DNA from: Blepharisma japonicum | Taxonomy: Eukaryota > Ciliophora > Heterotrichea > Heterotrichida > Blepharismidae | Direction: 5' to 3' | Length of the DNA: 64,000 nt | Assembly: GCA_949751835.1 (NCBI GenBank) | Contig: CATKHK010000039.1 | Location: forward strand, 248,001-312,000 | Part shown: positions 46,598-58,424 of the stretch, one piece after another | How the letters are laid out: each line of letters starts with the position of its first letter | Numbering within the stretch: position 1 is the stretch's first letter | Made by a program: the position numbers and the translations under genes | Notes under the pieces: model-generated | What the model was told of the DNA's origin: nothing | Database searches by the model: none | Seen by the model: the letters and a program-made list of their open reading frames with translations, nothing else

Positions 46598-46993
46598 TAG
46601 TAATTTAATTATTGTAAATGGATAGAATTTTTGTGAACTTATTGGGAAATAATAGCAAGATAAGTAAATTCGTAAAAATGTGTTGAAAATTTTAAAATAA
46701 ATTCAAAATATTGGTTAAAAATTTTGAAATTTAATTACTTGTAATACAAAAAGATGCCTCAGTAGGGCTCAAACTCACAAATTTTAGCTTATAAGCAAAT
46801 GCTTTAGCAATTAAGTTAAATAATTATTTTTCGCAGCCAAGCCCAAAAAATTGTCTTGCCTTATGAAATAAGCAAAAATGCCTCTTTATAAGTAAATTTA
46901 ATAGAAAGTATTTTTATAAGTGTTTTAAATAAATTTTAAAGCAAAATTAAAGCGTATTTACCTGCTTTCTATATCTTAATTATGAAACAAAAA
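46598..46993. other. Intergenic region with tRNA remnant
   Basis: 396 bp upstream of the PTEN-like gene. It contains a decayed tRNA-like sequence at 46753-46825; otherwise AT-rich with nothing recognised. Confidence 0.55.
46753..46825 (-). pseudogene. Degenerate tRNA, Ile(TAT)-like
   Basis: On the minus strand, the D-loop and anticodon regions look tRNA-like (TTGCTAAAGC, TTTGCTTATAAGC with TAT in the loop position) and a T-arm-like GAGTTTGAGCCC follows. The acceptor ends do not pair and both stems have mismatches, so it is not expected to be a working tRNA. Confidence 0.4.
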
Positions 46994-47869
46994 TTAATCA
47001 TCATGGAAAATAGCTTTCATTCTCCCGTAAAACTCTTGCTTTTCTTTTACCCTGTCAAAATAAACCCCACTATCAAACTTTTCAGCTTGGTTTTTCAATT
47101 CTGACATCATATTAAAAAACATGCTTTTTGTAATGTAATTTAATATCGCTTTCGGTATGAATTTCTATATAAAAAATACCACTGCTGTGTTAGTTTTGCT
47201 AAAAAACATAATTTCGCATTCATTATTTTCTGTGGCTTTTAAAAGTGTTCCTCCTAGTGGTATCGTCATTCTTGTTTTTTTCTCTGGACTTGGCAACGTA
47301 AATCCAAGGTAATCTGAATATCTAGGGCTTCCCATTACAATTAATATAGATTTCAGCTCTTCCATTGGGATATACTTTGCAGCTAAAATACTTTCTCTAT
47401 TCACCAGTGGCCATGGCAAATCATATTGATACCTAAGCAACCTCCTGTTTTCCCTAGGGTCAAATAAAACTTCACTGTTTTTTACTGTGTGTATTCATGA
47501 AGGAAGCAAATCGACCTCTCGTAAAATTGCAAATAAATTAATTGCTGGACAATGAATTGCTGCTTGGCATTTAATAAAAAAATCTTCTCCTTTTCTTTTT
47601 GTTGATACTGATATCTCATTTTTCTCCGCAATTGTCTCTCAATCTTCTTCATCGATGAGGTAGCCCAGTAATAAACTTACATCGTCCATTTCTTGAGAAA
47701 AATGCTGATATTCATTATTATTGCTCAACAGCTGCTTAAGATCTAGATTAGTTCTAAGTTGCGAATCTAAATAGAACATACCGATTTGATAGTAGAGATC
47801 AAGTTCTTTTTCGAAATCTTCTTCGTAAAAAGCTTTGACAAATTCATTCATGAGAGTTGCTGTGTCCAT
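46994..47869 (-). CDS. START-like lipid-binding domain protein
   Basis: 286 aa; start ATG 47869, one 15-nt intron at 47165-47179 (GTATTTTTTATATAG on the minus strand), stop TAA 46994. The N-terminal ~75 residues are helical. From about residue 95 a START-type fold is suggested: FFIKCQAAIHCPAINLFAIL, EVDLLPSWIHTVKNSEVL, DLPWPLVNRESILA, then a C-terminal helix after the intron (KFIPKAILNYITKSMFFNMM). Two TGA Trp codons are needed. START domains bind lipids or sterols; the ligand is unknown. No signal peptide. Confidence 0.78.
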
Positions 47870-48091
47870 AATTTAAAATAATTATGGGATGAAGTTTTTT
47901 ATGAGTCAATTTTGGTAAAAATGTCTTATTAACAAGGTGAAATTCAACCACTAGTTCATTTTAAGCTTAAAGAATTTACATAAAAATGACAGAAGATGTC
48001 TAAACCAAAAAGAAATGAAAATTAAATGATTTTTAAAAAAAATTAACCGAAATATTTTTACTGAATTTGCTCTTAGTTATTGAAGATAATT

Positions 48092-49003
48092 TTACTTTCT
48101 ATCTATTAGTATATCTATAAAGCTGATTAACGAAAAAATCCCACCCAGAATAGAGCACAACGTGATAATAAACTGTGAAGTGAATTTCTCTTCTATTGAG
48201 TATTTCATCGAAATACAATCAAAATCATATCTATAATAAATTGTGCTAACTTCTGAACTCGACCTGCTTGACAAAGAATTCATTGAAAACTCATAAAAAT
48301 TATAAATTTTTTCACTTTCCACTTCATATTGCACGGGTGTTATTTTCATTACATGTTCATGCCTAAACCCAAGCTCTTCTTCCCGGAAGGTTTCTTTAAA
48401 ATATTTTTTCATTTTAATCTCACTGTTATTGAAATATCTTCCAATATTTTCGTTCCACTTTTCGTCTCCTATTTGGATAGAATTTATTGTGTGTTCTAAG
48501 GTAAGCTCAGATAAAATATCACTAGGTAGACTGTGCAATAGGTTTTCATGTGCATGAAAACCTATATGAAAATTCCCTGGTACAGTCAGTACTGGGATTG
48601 TGCCTCATAGATGGCATCCTTCTAGGTCATCTACAGCATTTTCTATGTTTTCATACGTCAGATTTAAGCTGCCGGGAATTTTTTTGCCTTCTTCATCTAT
48701 TCTATCTTTGTGTATAGATTTGCAATCTTCTTCATAAGAACCAATTATATCTTGCCAATCTACTGTGAGCAATAGGCAAGGAGATTTTGGAATCGTTATG
48801 TCGATAGAAATGTTAACAATCTTGGCCAGTTCTGTAGGGACAATTGTAATTTGTTTGGAAATTGATGGAGATTTGAAAGAATCCAGCTCAAATAGAAAAA
48901 GGAAAAGCATAGAAGAAAATGAAAAGATAGTAAAAAGACCTCCAAGCGCAGTTTGTCTAGCTATGTCTGGATTAGTTTTTGTGAAAAGGTCTAGTTTTTT
49001 CAT
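48092..49003 (-). CDS. Erv41/Erv46 (ERGIC) family cargo receptor
   Basis: Membrane protein cycling between ER and Golgi in COPII vesicles. 303 aa, ATG 49003, stop TAA 48092, one TGA Trp (48605-48607). Typical N-terminus KKLDLFTKTNPDIARQTALGGLFTIFSFSSM enters the first transmembrane helix. The luminal domain includes SIDITIPKSPCLLLTVDWQDIIGS and GCHLWGTIPVLTVPGNFHIGFHAH. A second helix near the C-terminus (FIITLCSILGGIFSLISFIDIL) ends in a short cytosolic tail. Both termini cytosolic, as known for the family. Shorter than Erv46 and closer to Erv41/ERGIC2. Confidence 0.9.
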
Positions 49004-49142
49004 ACTTTATTATGATCATTATTTTACTATTGGTCTTAAAAAATACGTGTCAATTTCAGTTGATTTTTATCAATATTGAATGTTGAATATTTAGGCTTCT
49101 CCTAAATGTAACAGCCTAAAAACAATTTAGACTTATATAAAT

Positions 49143-49703
49143 ATGTTTCTGATTTTACTTATAGGCGCTGTTTTCGCCTATAATTGCACACTTCTCCCTG
49201 GATCAGATTCCAGAGATCCAAACCCATCTCTAGTTAAATGTTACAGACAGAATGGGTCATCCTGCTGTGTTTCAGCTCATGACCAACAAATTCAGTCTGT
49301 ATATGGACAAATTTTCCCAGATCAGTGTCAGCGAGAATATGGTTGAATGGAGGATTATTTTTGCTTTGGGTGCCACCCTTCCCAAGGCAAATATACTGAC
49401 GAGGTCAACATGACAGTAACACTATGCAAGGAATACGCCGAAGATGTATGAGGAGGCGACTTAAGTAAGCGAACTAAAAAATATGATAACTGTGGGATGT
49501 ATACTTATTGAAGAGTAAGCCCTCAAACTGTTGTCCCAAGCTTGGAGTGGGATAACGCTTATGAGTTCTTCAATGAAGTAAAACCTCCGTATTTCGAAAA
49601 CTATACAATCCTCATTTCGGAAAAGGCCTGCTTCGATAGTGGCTGGGGAGTTCAATTAAACTGGGCGCTTTTATGCGTTTGGGTTTGGATCTTAAATTTC
49701 TAA
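49143..49703 (+). CDS. Secreted or GPI-anchored Cys-rich protein
   Basis: 186 aa; ATG 49143, TAA 49703; TGA codons (for example 49344-49346) are Trp. Signal peptide MFLILLIGAVFAYN. The mature part has about 12 Cys (SCC, CQREYGWMEDYFCFGC, LC, NCGM, KACF), suggesting several disulfides. The hydrophobic C-terminus (WALLCVWVWILNF) fits a GPI-attachment signal. The SCC and Cys spacing recall folate-receptor-like domains only weakly, so I give no family. Confidence 0.65.
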
Positions 49704-50695
49704 CGTAAAGTTAGTTTTTTAATTCTTTCTTAGAACTTAAATGGTAGACAAAATATTTAAAATGCTAATAAGCTTAGGTTGCTATATGAATTAATGCTTA
49801 GTGAAAATTGAAATTACAATAATTAAATTCTTCGTGAATAGAATAGCTGATATATCATTAAATCGGTCTAATAAGTGAATTTTTTAAGATCAACGATTCA
49901 TTATATTGACTTTTAATATGCAATCAAACCAATAAAAGTAATTTAGATAATGATTTATAAAGAAATGTGATGAAATTACATAGAAGAATTATCAAAAAAT
50001 TAAATCAACATTCTCTTAATATCGAAGAGCATAGCCAAAAATACTTAAGAAAATTTTGATAAAATTGATAGGTAATAGGATAATAAGTCAAATGCCAGAA
50101 TATTAATAACCTTTATATGAAGAATGATGAGTTGAGATAAGAAACTGCCAAATTTTCATTACTTTGTAAAATTAAGCATTTATAAAAATTTTAAACTCCA
50201 TCTATAATAAGTCAATAATGTCTAATTAAATTATCTAAAAAAATTAAATGGGGACTTTTAATCATTGAAATAAGCTATAATAATATTATATGAGTCTGCT
50301 AGGCAAAGGCTTTAAAGAAATTAAAATAAACTGATAATAATTATATTTAAGGCTTCTAGACAACAATTTAAAACTCGGCGAGTAGTATGTAAGTATTCTT
50401 ATTGACTACTGCAATATAAATCAAGACTTCACTACATTTTAATGTATATTTCAAGATATAAAAGGCTAGCATCAACCCAGACCGCATTCTAGTAAGGTCA
50501 TATTTGAGATTTCTTATGCAATATGGGTCTAAATGAGAAGGCCTTATAGATGATTATTAGATGATCCAAATTACATTATAGGATACCTTGTATCAGTCAA
50601 TGTTAAAAACATCTATATAAAAACGATTAAAAACTATTATGTATATATATTTTAACTAGACAGCGATAATTCATAGAGAAATAAATGGCTATTAG
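49704..50695. other. AT-rich intergenic region
   Basis: Nearly 1 kb between the Cys-rich protein and the 3' end of the large GTPase gene on the minus strand. No frame, tRNA or repeat recognised. Confidence 0.55.
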
Positions 50696-53600
50696 TTAAG
50701 AGCGAACTCTAGCAAATTCCAAGTTATGCTCAATGACAGATACAATTGAGCTTACAACGCTTTCTACCAAATTAGTCATGCCTGCAAGAGTTATAACTTC
50801 CATATTTCCTCCATATTCAGCTTTGAAAAGATCTGCTGTTTTATTTAAAATATTGCTGAGCTTTACCAATTTTAATAAGGTTTTTTGAGACTTCATGTCC
50901 TGCAACAAATTTTTCCATTTATGTCCACAGGGGCATCCATCTGGATATTGCGTATTGTCATAGAATTCCTTACCGTGAGGAGAATCATCTGCAATTATAA
51001 AATAAATTCTAGATGCAGAAGGTCTCCACTGAAGCCTATTTGCATTATAAATTCCATCGATCATTGCTTCTCCATATTTAGCACCCCCACCCCCAGCATT
51101 CAAAGAACTTAAAAAGCTAAGTGAGGCATCTTTATTGAAATCATTAAGATTTCTAGAAGGTGGATATATCGTAACTGGGTTTAGAGGATCAAGCCCACCA
51201 CTATCTGTATGGTGGTCTGTATATCCAACTATTGCAAATTTTGTTGAAATTCCTCGGGATAGGTAATTATTTACCACCATAGTAATAATTTCTTTTACTT
51301 TTGGGAATGATGAAGACATCGACCCAGTGCAATCTAATATAAAGCATATATCAAAAGAAGATGATCCTTCATGATGGCAAGGAAAGTCATGATCCCCATA
51401 TTTATCAGAAAAAGTATGATATAATTCTGCATTACAGTAAATTTTTTCAGCATGATCAGGACTGTTGCAAAAATATGGACACTTGCTAAATAATTGTTGT
51501 GCTTCAGGATTTTTACTTTCAACTGGAGGATCCCAATTGTAATGGCGCCAGTAGGCTGTACATTGGAGAAGATCATATATAATTTCTGGATTTGGCTGGT
51601 ATCTGTCACTTGAATGAACTGCTAAGCCTACTAAAGTTTTAGCATAGCATCTAGTTCCTCCTGGACATTCTAAAGGATGTGAATGGCCTCTTCCTTTTCT
51701 TAGGCAGCTTTGATCACAAAAATCAGGCTTTGCTGCTTCTCCTGCTTTTAAAATCCTTATTGTTTTTTTTGATACTCCTTCAGCTAGATCTTCATCATCT
51801 TCATTTTCGATGTCGAAGGTCTCTTTTTTAGCTATATAAATGCATTTTTCTTTATTTCTATGGGCTGGTGAGAAATGCGACCCTTCATGTCCAGCAAGTT
51901 TCTTGCAAAATGCATCACAATCAGGGCATTTTTCTTCACATGTGTGATCTTTTGCGGGGCATTCATGAGATTCTTCATGACGAATTTTATATTGAGGAAT
52001 AGAAATTCCACAGGCAGATTTAGTTGCTTCTTGATGAGTGTAATGATAAGGAAATTTATTTAAGCCATTATCAAAAATCCTAACTTCATTTTTTATATTT
52101 ATCTTGCAAATTCCTGCTATTTTGCATATATTTTCGCATTTATGAGTTCTATTGCAGATATGAATTTGCTCTCGCGTTTCACTTTCCTGAGGAAACTCAA
52201 TTTCTTCACTCAGCGAGTGAAGATGGTTTTGGCTTGCACAAGTCATACCGCAGTCTTTCATGCAGCATGCTAATGGGCAATTTGACTGCCCACAATCATG
52301 CAATGGGTGATTTTCTAAGCATTCTTTATCGCATTTTCTTTTACAATAATCAAATAATTCGCATTTCTTTCCACAAGAGTGTTTTGATTCTCCACACATA
52401 TGATCTCCATTGTGATTAGGATTTTTTATGCATTCCTTATTACAAATATCATACAGCAAACACTTATTTCCGCATATATGTTTTTTCATGTTGCACATAT
52501 GCTCTCCATGATGACCTGCAGGAAATGCGCAATCTTTAGAATCTTCACAAATGCTACATTTAAATGGGCAGCAATGATTAGTTGTGCAATCACACTCACT
52601 TGCGTGATTTATAATTTTTAAGCAGATTCTGTCACATTTGCTGCATTTTCGCCCACAAATAGAGTGCTGATTTATAATTTTATCAAGATCTCTTTCTACT
52701 GAGGCGATTTCGCTCTCAGCATATTGTGCTAGCTCTGAGGATTTAGGAAGGCTCCCTGTGAAATAATTTAGCATTTCTTGTTTCCATAAAATAAAATATT
52801 CTTTGATTAGTAAGTCTATGCAAGTATACCATTCATTATGGTAAAACTCATTATCTCTTTCTTCAGTTTCATTATGCAAAATTTTTTTGAAAGGAGATAG
52901 TGTTTCTTTTAAATCCAGGGTTACAGACTTTACTGCGATATTTATTTCTATTGTTCTCCCAATAAATTCTAATTTTAGAAGTAGCATTGACTCGGGCTTT
53001 ATAACTTCTTTTGCGCTAGATGGATCTTGAATGATCTCTTTAAAATATTTTTTCAAAGCTGCAATTTTTATTTGAAGTGTTCTATCATCAATGCTTGTTG
53101 TGTCATCAGCATAAATTTGTGCAAGCACTGTTTTCAAAGTTATTAAAAGCTCTTTTCCAGATTTTCAGCGAATTGGTACGTTTTCTAGATAATAAAGCTT
53201 TCTAGCCTCAACAGCAGAGTCAAACAATTTTTCGTTTTCGTAATTATGGTATGACGAGCAAGAGAATTGCCCCTTAAAAAGCTTAAGCAGAAAATCAGCT
53301 TTATTGCAATCTGTCAAGTATCTTATAAATTTTTCAAGTTCAACAAGTGCTTCTTCATCTTGATTTTCTCCCACATCTCTTAATGCAACTTCTAGTTTTC
53401 CTTGAAACAGAGCTGATCCATTTAGTCTGTCCATTCCAAAAGTGAATTTTTCAAAGAGATAAGTAAGGTTTCTATTAAATGTAAGATCTTGATTTAAAAT
53501 TGTAACATCAGCAACAGCTGATAAAAATAAGCAAAGCTTTATTTCCTCTTGGACTGTCCTTTCGATTGAAAAAAGCCCCTCGCAGTCCATAATTACAAAT

Positions 53601-56600
53601 AATTGTCCTTCTATGTTGGCCAAAGATATCCATATTCCATCTGTGCAGCGATGTGCTGCTACATCAAATCTTGTTCCAAAAATTCTATTAAGTAAATAGC
53701 TTTTCCCTGAGCTTTGCTTTCCAATAATTGCAATTACTCTAATATTATTAGCTGATGATATTAGATTCTCGAGATTTCCCAATTTGATGTAGTCAACAAA
53801 TGTCTCAATGAAATTGCTTGTTGTGTCAAGTTCCTCATTTAAATTTTCTGCATTATTTAATCCATTTTGAAGAGGTATTAAATTTCCTTCTTGAATAGAC
53901 GCCAAGTGCAATGGCTGTCTTGTTTGAATAATTCATGTTAAAACTTCTTTTGAAATTTGCTGATCATTAGCCAGTTCTTCAAGTCTTTGAAGGTTATAGG
54001 GGTAAATAAATCCTTGATATCTTAGTGATTGTTTTATTGAGACTATAGATTTGATATATTGATCAACTTTAACGTTTTTTATATCGCAATAAACAAAAAA
54101 TTCTTTATCACTGTCGCCATTATTAATTAAATTGATCTTTTTCCCAAATTTTGATAAAGCAAAATGAATAATATCAATAGCTGGGTTACCAGGAATATTT
54201 TTACGCTTTTTAATTGTTCTTTTTAGGTTTGTAAATTCTCTCTCACTCAAGAATCGATATGCTTTAAACATGTAAGTTTGATCATATATAATAATATAAT
54301 TGAACATATTATCTGTAAGACATTTGAAGCCAACAAAATTTGGTCCAATAGAAATTTTTTTCAAAAATTTAAAATTCACATCATAAAGTTCTATATCTTG
54401 TGTTGTTCTCAATAAATAGGTGGTTTCGTCAACTGAACATTTTACTTCTAAGAATGAAAGTCCAGATTGAGAGCGAAGGTAGTCACTTGAGCCATGCATA
54501 TCTTTAGATTCTTCAGGCAATTGAGATATTTTAACTGGGTGAAGTAGCTTATCTTGACTAAGCAATTCTATATAAAATAAGAACCCTTCCTCATTTAATA
54601 ATAGCACTCTTCGTTTTTTAGGTAAAATGCAAGCTGAATTGACTTTCTGTACCATCTCCCTATAAACTTTTAACTCCGATCCTTTGTCAATATATTTCCC
54701 TTGCTGTATTGCTCCATAATAAGCCTTCTGAAGGCTATTTTGGAAAGCTAAAAATAAGTTTGGACTTGAACCTGAGGCAAGAATAAAATCACTTTTTAGC
54801 CTAGAAATCAGATTGGTTTCATAAGTGTAATTCTGAGTAGGATTAAATTGAACTATCTCAGTTTGAAATTCATTACTAAGTAAAAGATAGGCTATATTCT
54901 CAGAAAATGATATTATCTGTATATTAGAAAAATCACATTCAGTCGTATATTTATTTTCAATACCAGATGATTTAAGTTGTATCCCTGCTTCTGTAATTAT
55001 TATTTTAGCTGTTTCAAAACTGTATGTATATTTCATCTTTACATCAATTGAATTTTCAATAATTTCGCTGGATTTGTTTTCTGCTTCGTTAATCAAAGTT
55101 GTGAAAAGAGATTGATAAGCGGATCTAATTTCTTTATCCCAATAATCTATGAATTTTTCATATTCCGATTGAATAAATAACCTTTTTTGATAAGTATCTC
55201 CATCTTCGTAATATTGCAAAATATCGCGATTGGTTTCTTCAGGAAATTTTATATTAAATATATAGCTACTAAGATATTTTGATTTAGTTTTAAATTCATT
55301 GAATTGGAATCTGAGGAGATTTTGCTTTGCATTTTCTAAATCATTTGAAAAATAAGATGAAAAAAATCCTTTATCATTTTTGTATTCAAATAATGCTTTA
55401 AAGCTATCAGTAAATTCATTGAATTTAGTGTGAAGCAATTCAATCATTTGGGAATTAACCTTTCTATACAAGCTTTTTATAGATTCCAAAACACCGTGAA
55501 TTTCTTTTATAGATCTTTCACATGAACTTTTAAAAGTATGAAAAATACCTAAGTTTTCTAAAGATTCAATGAAGCTGTAAAATCCTGATTTTTGTATTCT
55601 GGTGTTTATTGAGTGAAATAGCTTGGTTCTGGCTTTAAATATTTTATCTACTTCACTGTCTCTGTTTTGAAAATATTTTTTAACTGTAAAAATATGAAAA
55701 TAGGAGTCAAACGAAAGTAAAAACCATCTATTATAGCAATATAGATTTTCGGAGACTTTAACTTCTTCTATATCAGACAGTCCAATGTTTTGTCTCTCAA
55801 GGTTGATGTCCATTCCTAGATGTAGTTTAGGGACAAAAGGATTCTGCTCACCCTCTACATTTGACTGATACCAGTTATCTAAAGCTTGTTTAGGAGGGCA
55901 GCAGACCACAGCTGAGCAGATATCAAACAAAAGTCTTACAAAAATAAATTCTTTTGAATAATTTGGGAATGGTTTATCTATATAAACCTGTTGATTTCTG
56001 CATTTAAAATATAAGCACAATCTTCTAGACTCTTGAGAATAGAAGTATGCAATTCCTTCTCTGACATCTTTTAATAAATTTATGGAGAGCTTCTTAATAT
56101 TCAAAAGCTTTGAAAGGAGCTCAACGCATTTTTCTTCACAACCATAGACGCCTATAACCTCATTATTATCACTTAATGACCCTATCAAATTTTCACAGGC
56201 CGAAGAAATTATTTGCCATTTTGTGATAGTGAAGTTTTGTGCATTATCAACAATGCTTTCGAATAATACTCCTTGGACTTCACACTCTTCTTCTAGATCT
56301 TCATATAAAGTAGTTTCTTTTGTTGTTTCACTTTCTTTTTTTTCTTCGATAATAGGAGCTTCCTTTTTAATGCCTTCAGAAATAATTTCAATTTCCTCAT
56401 TTTCAGACAAATCCATAGATATTGAATGAGTAGAAGGTTTTAAATTTTTATCAAATTCTTCTGCTATGTCTAGATCTTCATTTTTATTTTCTTCAACTTC
56501 AGCAATTTCAACCTTGAGTAAAGGCTCAGTTGTTGAAAGAGTTGGAAATTCAATAGTCTCAGGTGCTTTTGCTTCCTCGGAGATGATTTCTTGCTTTTTC

Positions 56601-56914
56601 TCGGGAACTTTTGCCTCTTCTTTTTCTTTGGGCTCCATTTGTGGATCTTCTTCCATTTCTACAATTGTATGCTGTTTTCGTCCGCTCATAAAGTGATCTC
56701 TAAGACAACTATAGCATATGAAAGTATTGCATTCCGTGCATTTAAGCTCTTGAGGACTTTTCAGACACAAAGTGCAGAATTCTATAGGAGCAAGGCTATG
56801 AGATGCTTTATTGAGAACGTGAATTGGTATGCAAAAATCACATATAAGTGATTTATCAACAGAGCATCGATATGAAGGTGGCTTCTCTTGGCAATGCTTA
56901 CAAGAAGACTTCAT
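50696..56914 (-). CDS. B-box / large GTPase / Cys-rich / vWA multidomain protein, copy 1
   Basis: 2072 aa, single frame when TGA is Trp (53933-53935, 53165-53167 and others), no intron. Order: two B-box-type zinc fingers (residues 1-90; CKHCQEK..., CTLCLKSPQELKCTEC); an acidic Glu/Lys linker (90-220); a conserved region (220-990) with helical parts and beta-rich stretches; a large GTPase with GKQSSGKS (1065-1072), switch Thr1091 in HRCTDGIW, DCEGL (1110) and LRDV (Arg1179-Asp1180). The RD motif in place of NKxD marks the GBP/atlastin/RHD3/VLIG class. Next a Cys/His-rich region (~1415-1790) with repeated HxxxHMC and CGxxC units. Last a vWA domain with metal site DCTGS (Asp1861), IVGYTDH and IADDSPHG, like vWKA-type kinases but no kinase follows. 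Function unknown. Confidence 0.88.
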
Positions 56915-58424
56915 TTATTATTATAAACTTGCAATTTTATTTTGCTTGATATCATTATCTATGATTCTATAAATTATTGGAAATTTATTATGAAAATTGA
57001 ATTATATTAAGCTATTCATTTTTTCTTTGTAATTATTTCAATAAGATGTGAATGAATCTTACTAATAGATAGATTATTAAGAATCATTTCAGGTAAACCT
57101 ATGAAATCCTTATTTTAAGCTTATCAGAACAAAATTTGTGAAACTAGCCTTTAAATAGATAAAAGAAATATAAATTATTTTTTAATTAAATTAGGTCTTG
57201 AATAATGTTGAGTGACTTGAAATTGATGAAAATTAGCATTTAATAAAACAATTATCTTAGTCTGCATTTACTTATTTTTATATTCTTTTATTTAGCTTTA
57301 AAAAAGAAATTATATAAAATTTTTCATGTAAAAATAGCTGTTAGATTTAAACTTTGTTTGCAGTTATGAACTTTATTATGTTATTTTAAAGAAAAGTTTC
57401 CAGCATTTCTCTCTTTTGATTATGTCAACAAATAAATTAATCCCTTAATGCTTTTATACACCTTCGCAAATTCAAAATAAATTAAAATAAAAAATAAAAA
57501 CAAAGATTTGACTTTTACACTTATCAATTAGTGATCACACATTTATTTTCTCTTTTAATTGTCAACCTTAATTTATGTAATTATTTAAATATAAATATAT
57601 CGCTTGACTCTGTTAAAATTTCTATTCTTATTAGCAGCCATTTTCATTTCAACTATCCTATTAATTCTAAAGAAAGTCTTATGCTGTTTGTAAATCTCTA
57701 CTTAGAGCTGGCATGACGCATAAATTATACAATGATTTTATCTTTTTAAAATTTTTATTAGTCCATTTATTACCTTTTAAATTCTAGGACTTAAAAAGAA
57801 GAAAATTATACAACTTTATGTATTTGCATAAACATTTTAATTATATTTTGTGCTTTTCTTATTATCTAAGCATATAAATATATAATATGACATTATTGAA
57901 GGCATTGCTTTATTCGTATTTATCTGGTATCTTAATTTCCAATATATATTTTCTTCCCAGATTTTATTTCTTTATATTGCAAAACTATATTTATTGAATG
58001 GTAATATTCTTGTAGATGCTTATCACTGTTGATAATAAACTTAAACCAAATGGCTATTACATGCGAATAAATCAAGAAAAATATTTACTTTCCATTTCTA
58101 CAAATAATTAAATAAATATGGCTTCCTACCTTTTGGATATTTTATGTCATTCCCCAGCATATAAACGTTCGACTAAAAGGGCAATGCCTAATATAATTCA
58201 ATGAAAAAATCAATGGAGTGTTAACTCTTCATTGAGATTAACTATTTTTTGCTATATTTAATTTTCTCATTTCTTTCCAATAGCATAATATAATGGTAAA
58301 ATTAGTTGAAATTCCATTCTCAGCTTATGATCTACAAGGAAAATCTTTTTAAATTTAAAATTCAATCTAACTGTAGATTCTTAACAAAGAGAAAAGGATG
58401 AAAATTTTATAGAATTATAATAAT
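56915..58424. other. Divergent intergenic region of the two giant genes
   Basis: 1.5 kb of very AT-rich DNA between the two ATGs. No frame with convincing content, no tRNA, no clear inverted repeat. It must contain both promoters. Confidence 0.6.

Noticed and set aside
57531-57716. 61-codon frame between the giant genes
   Set aside because: Short, AT-driven composition, no recognisable feature.
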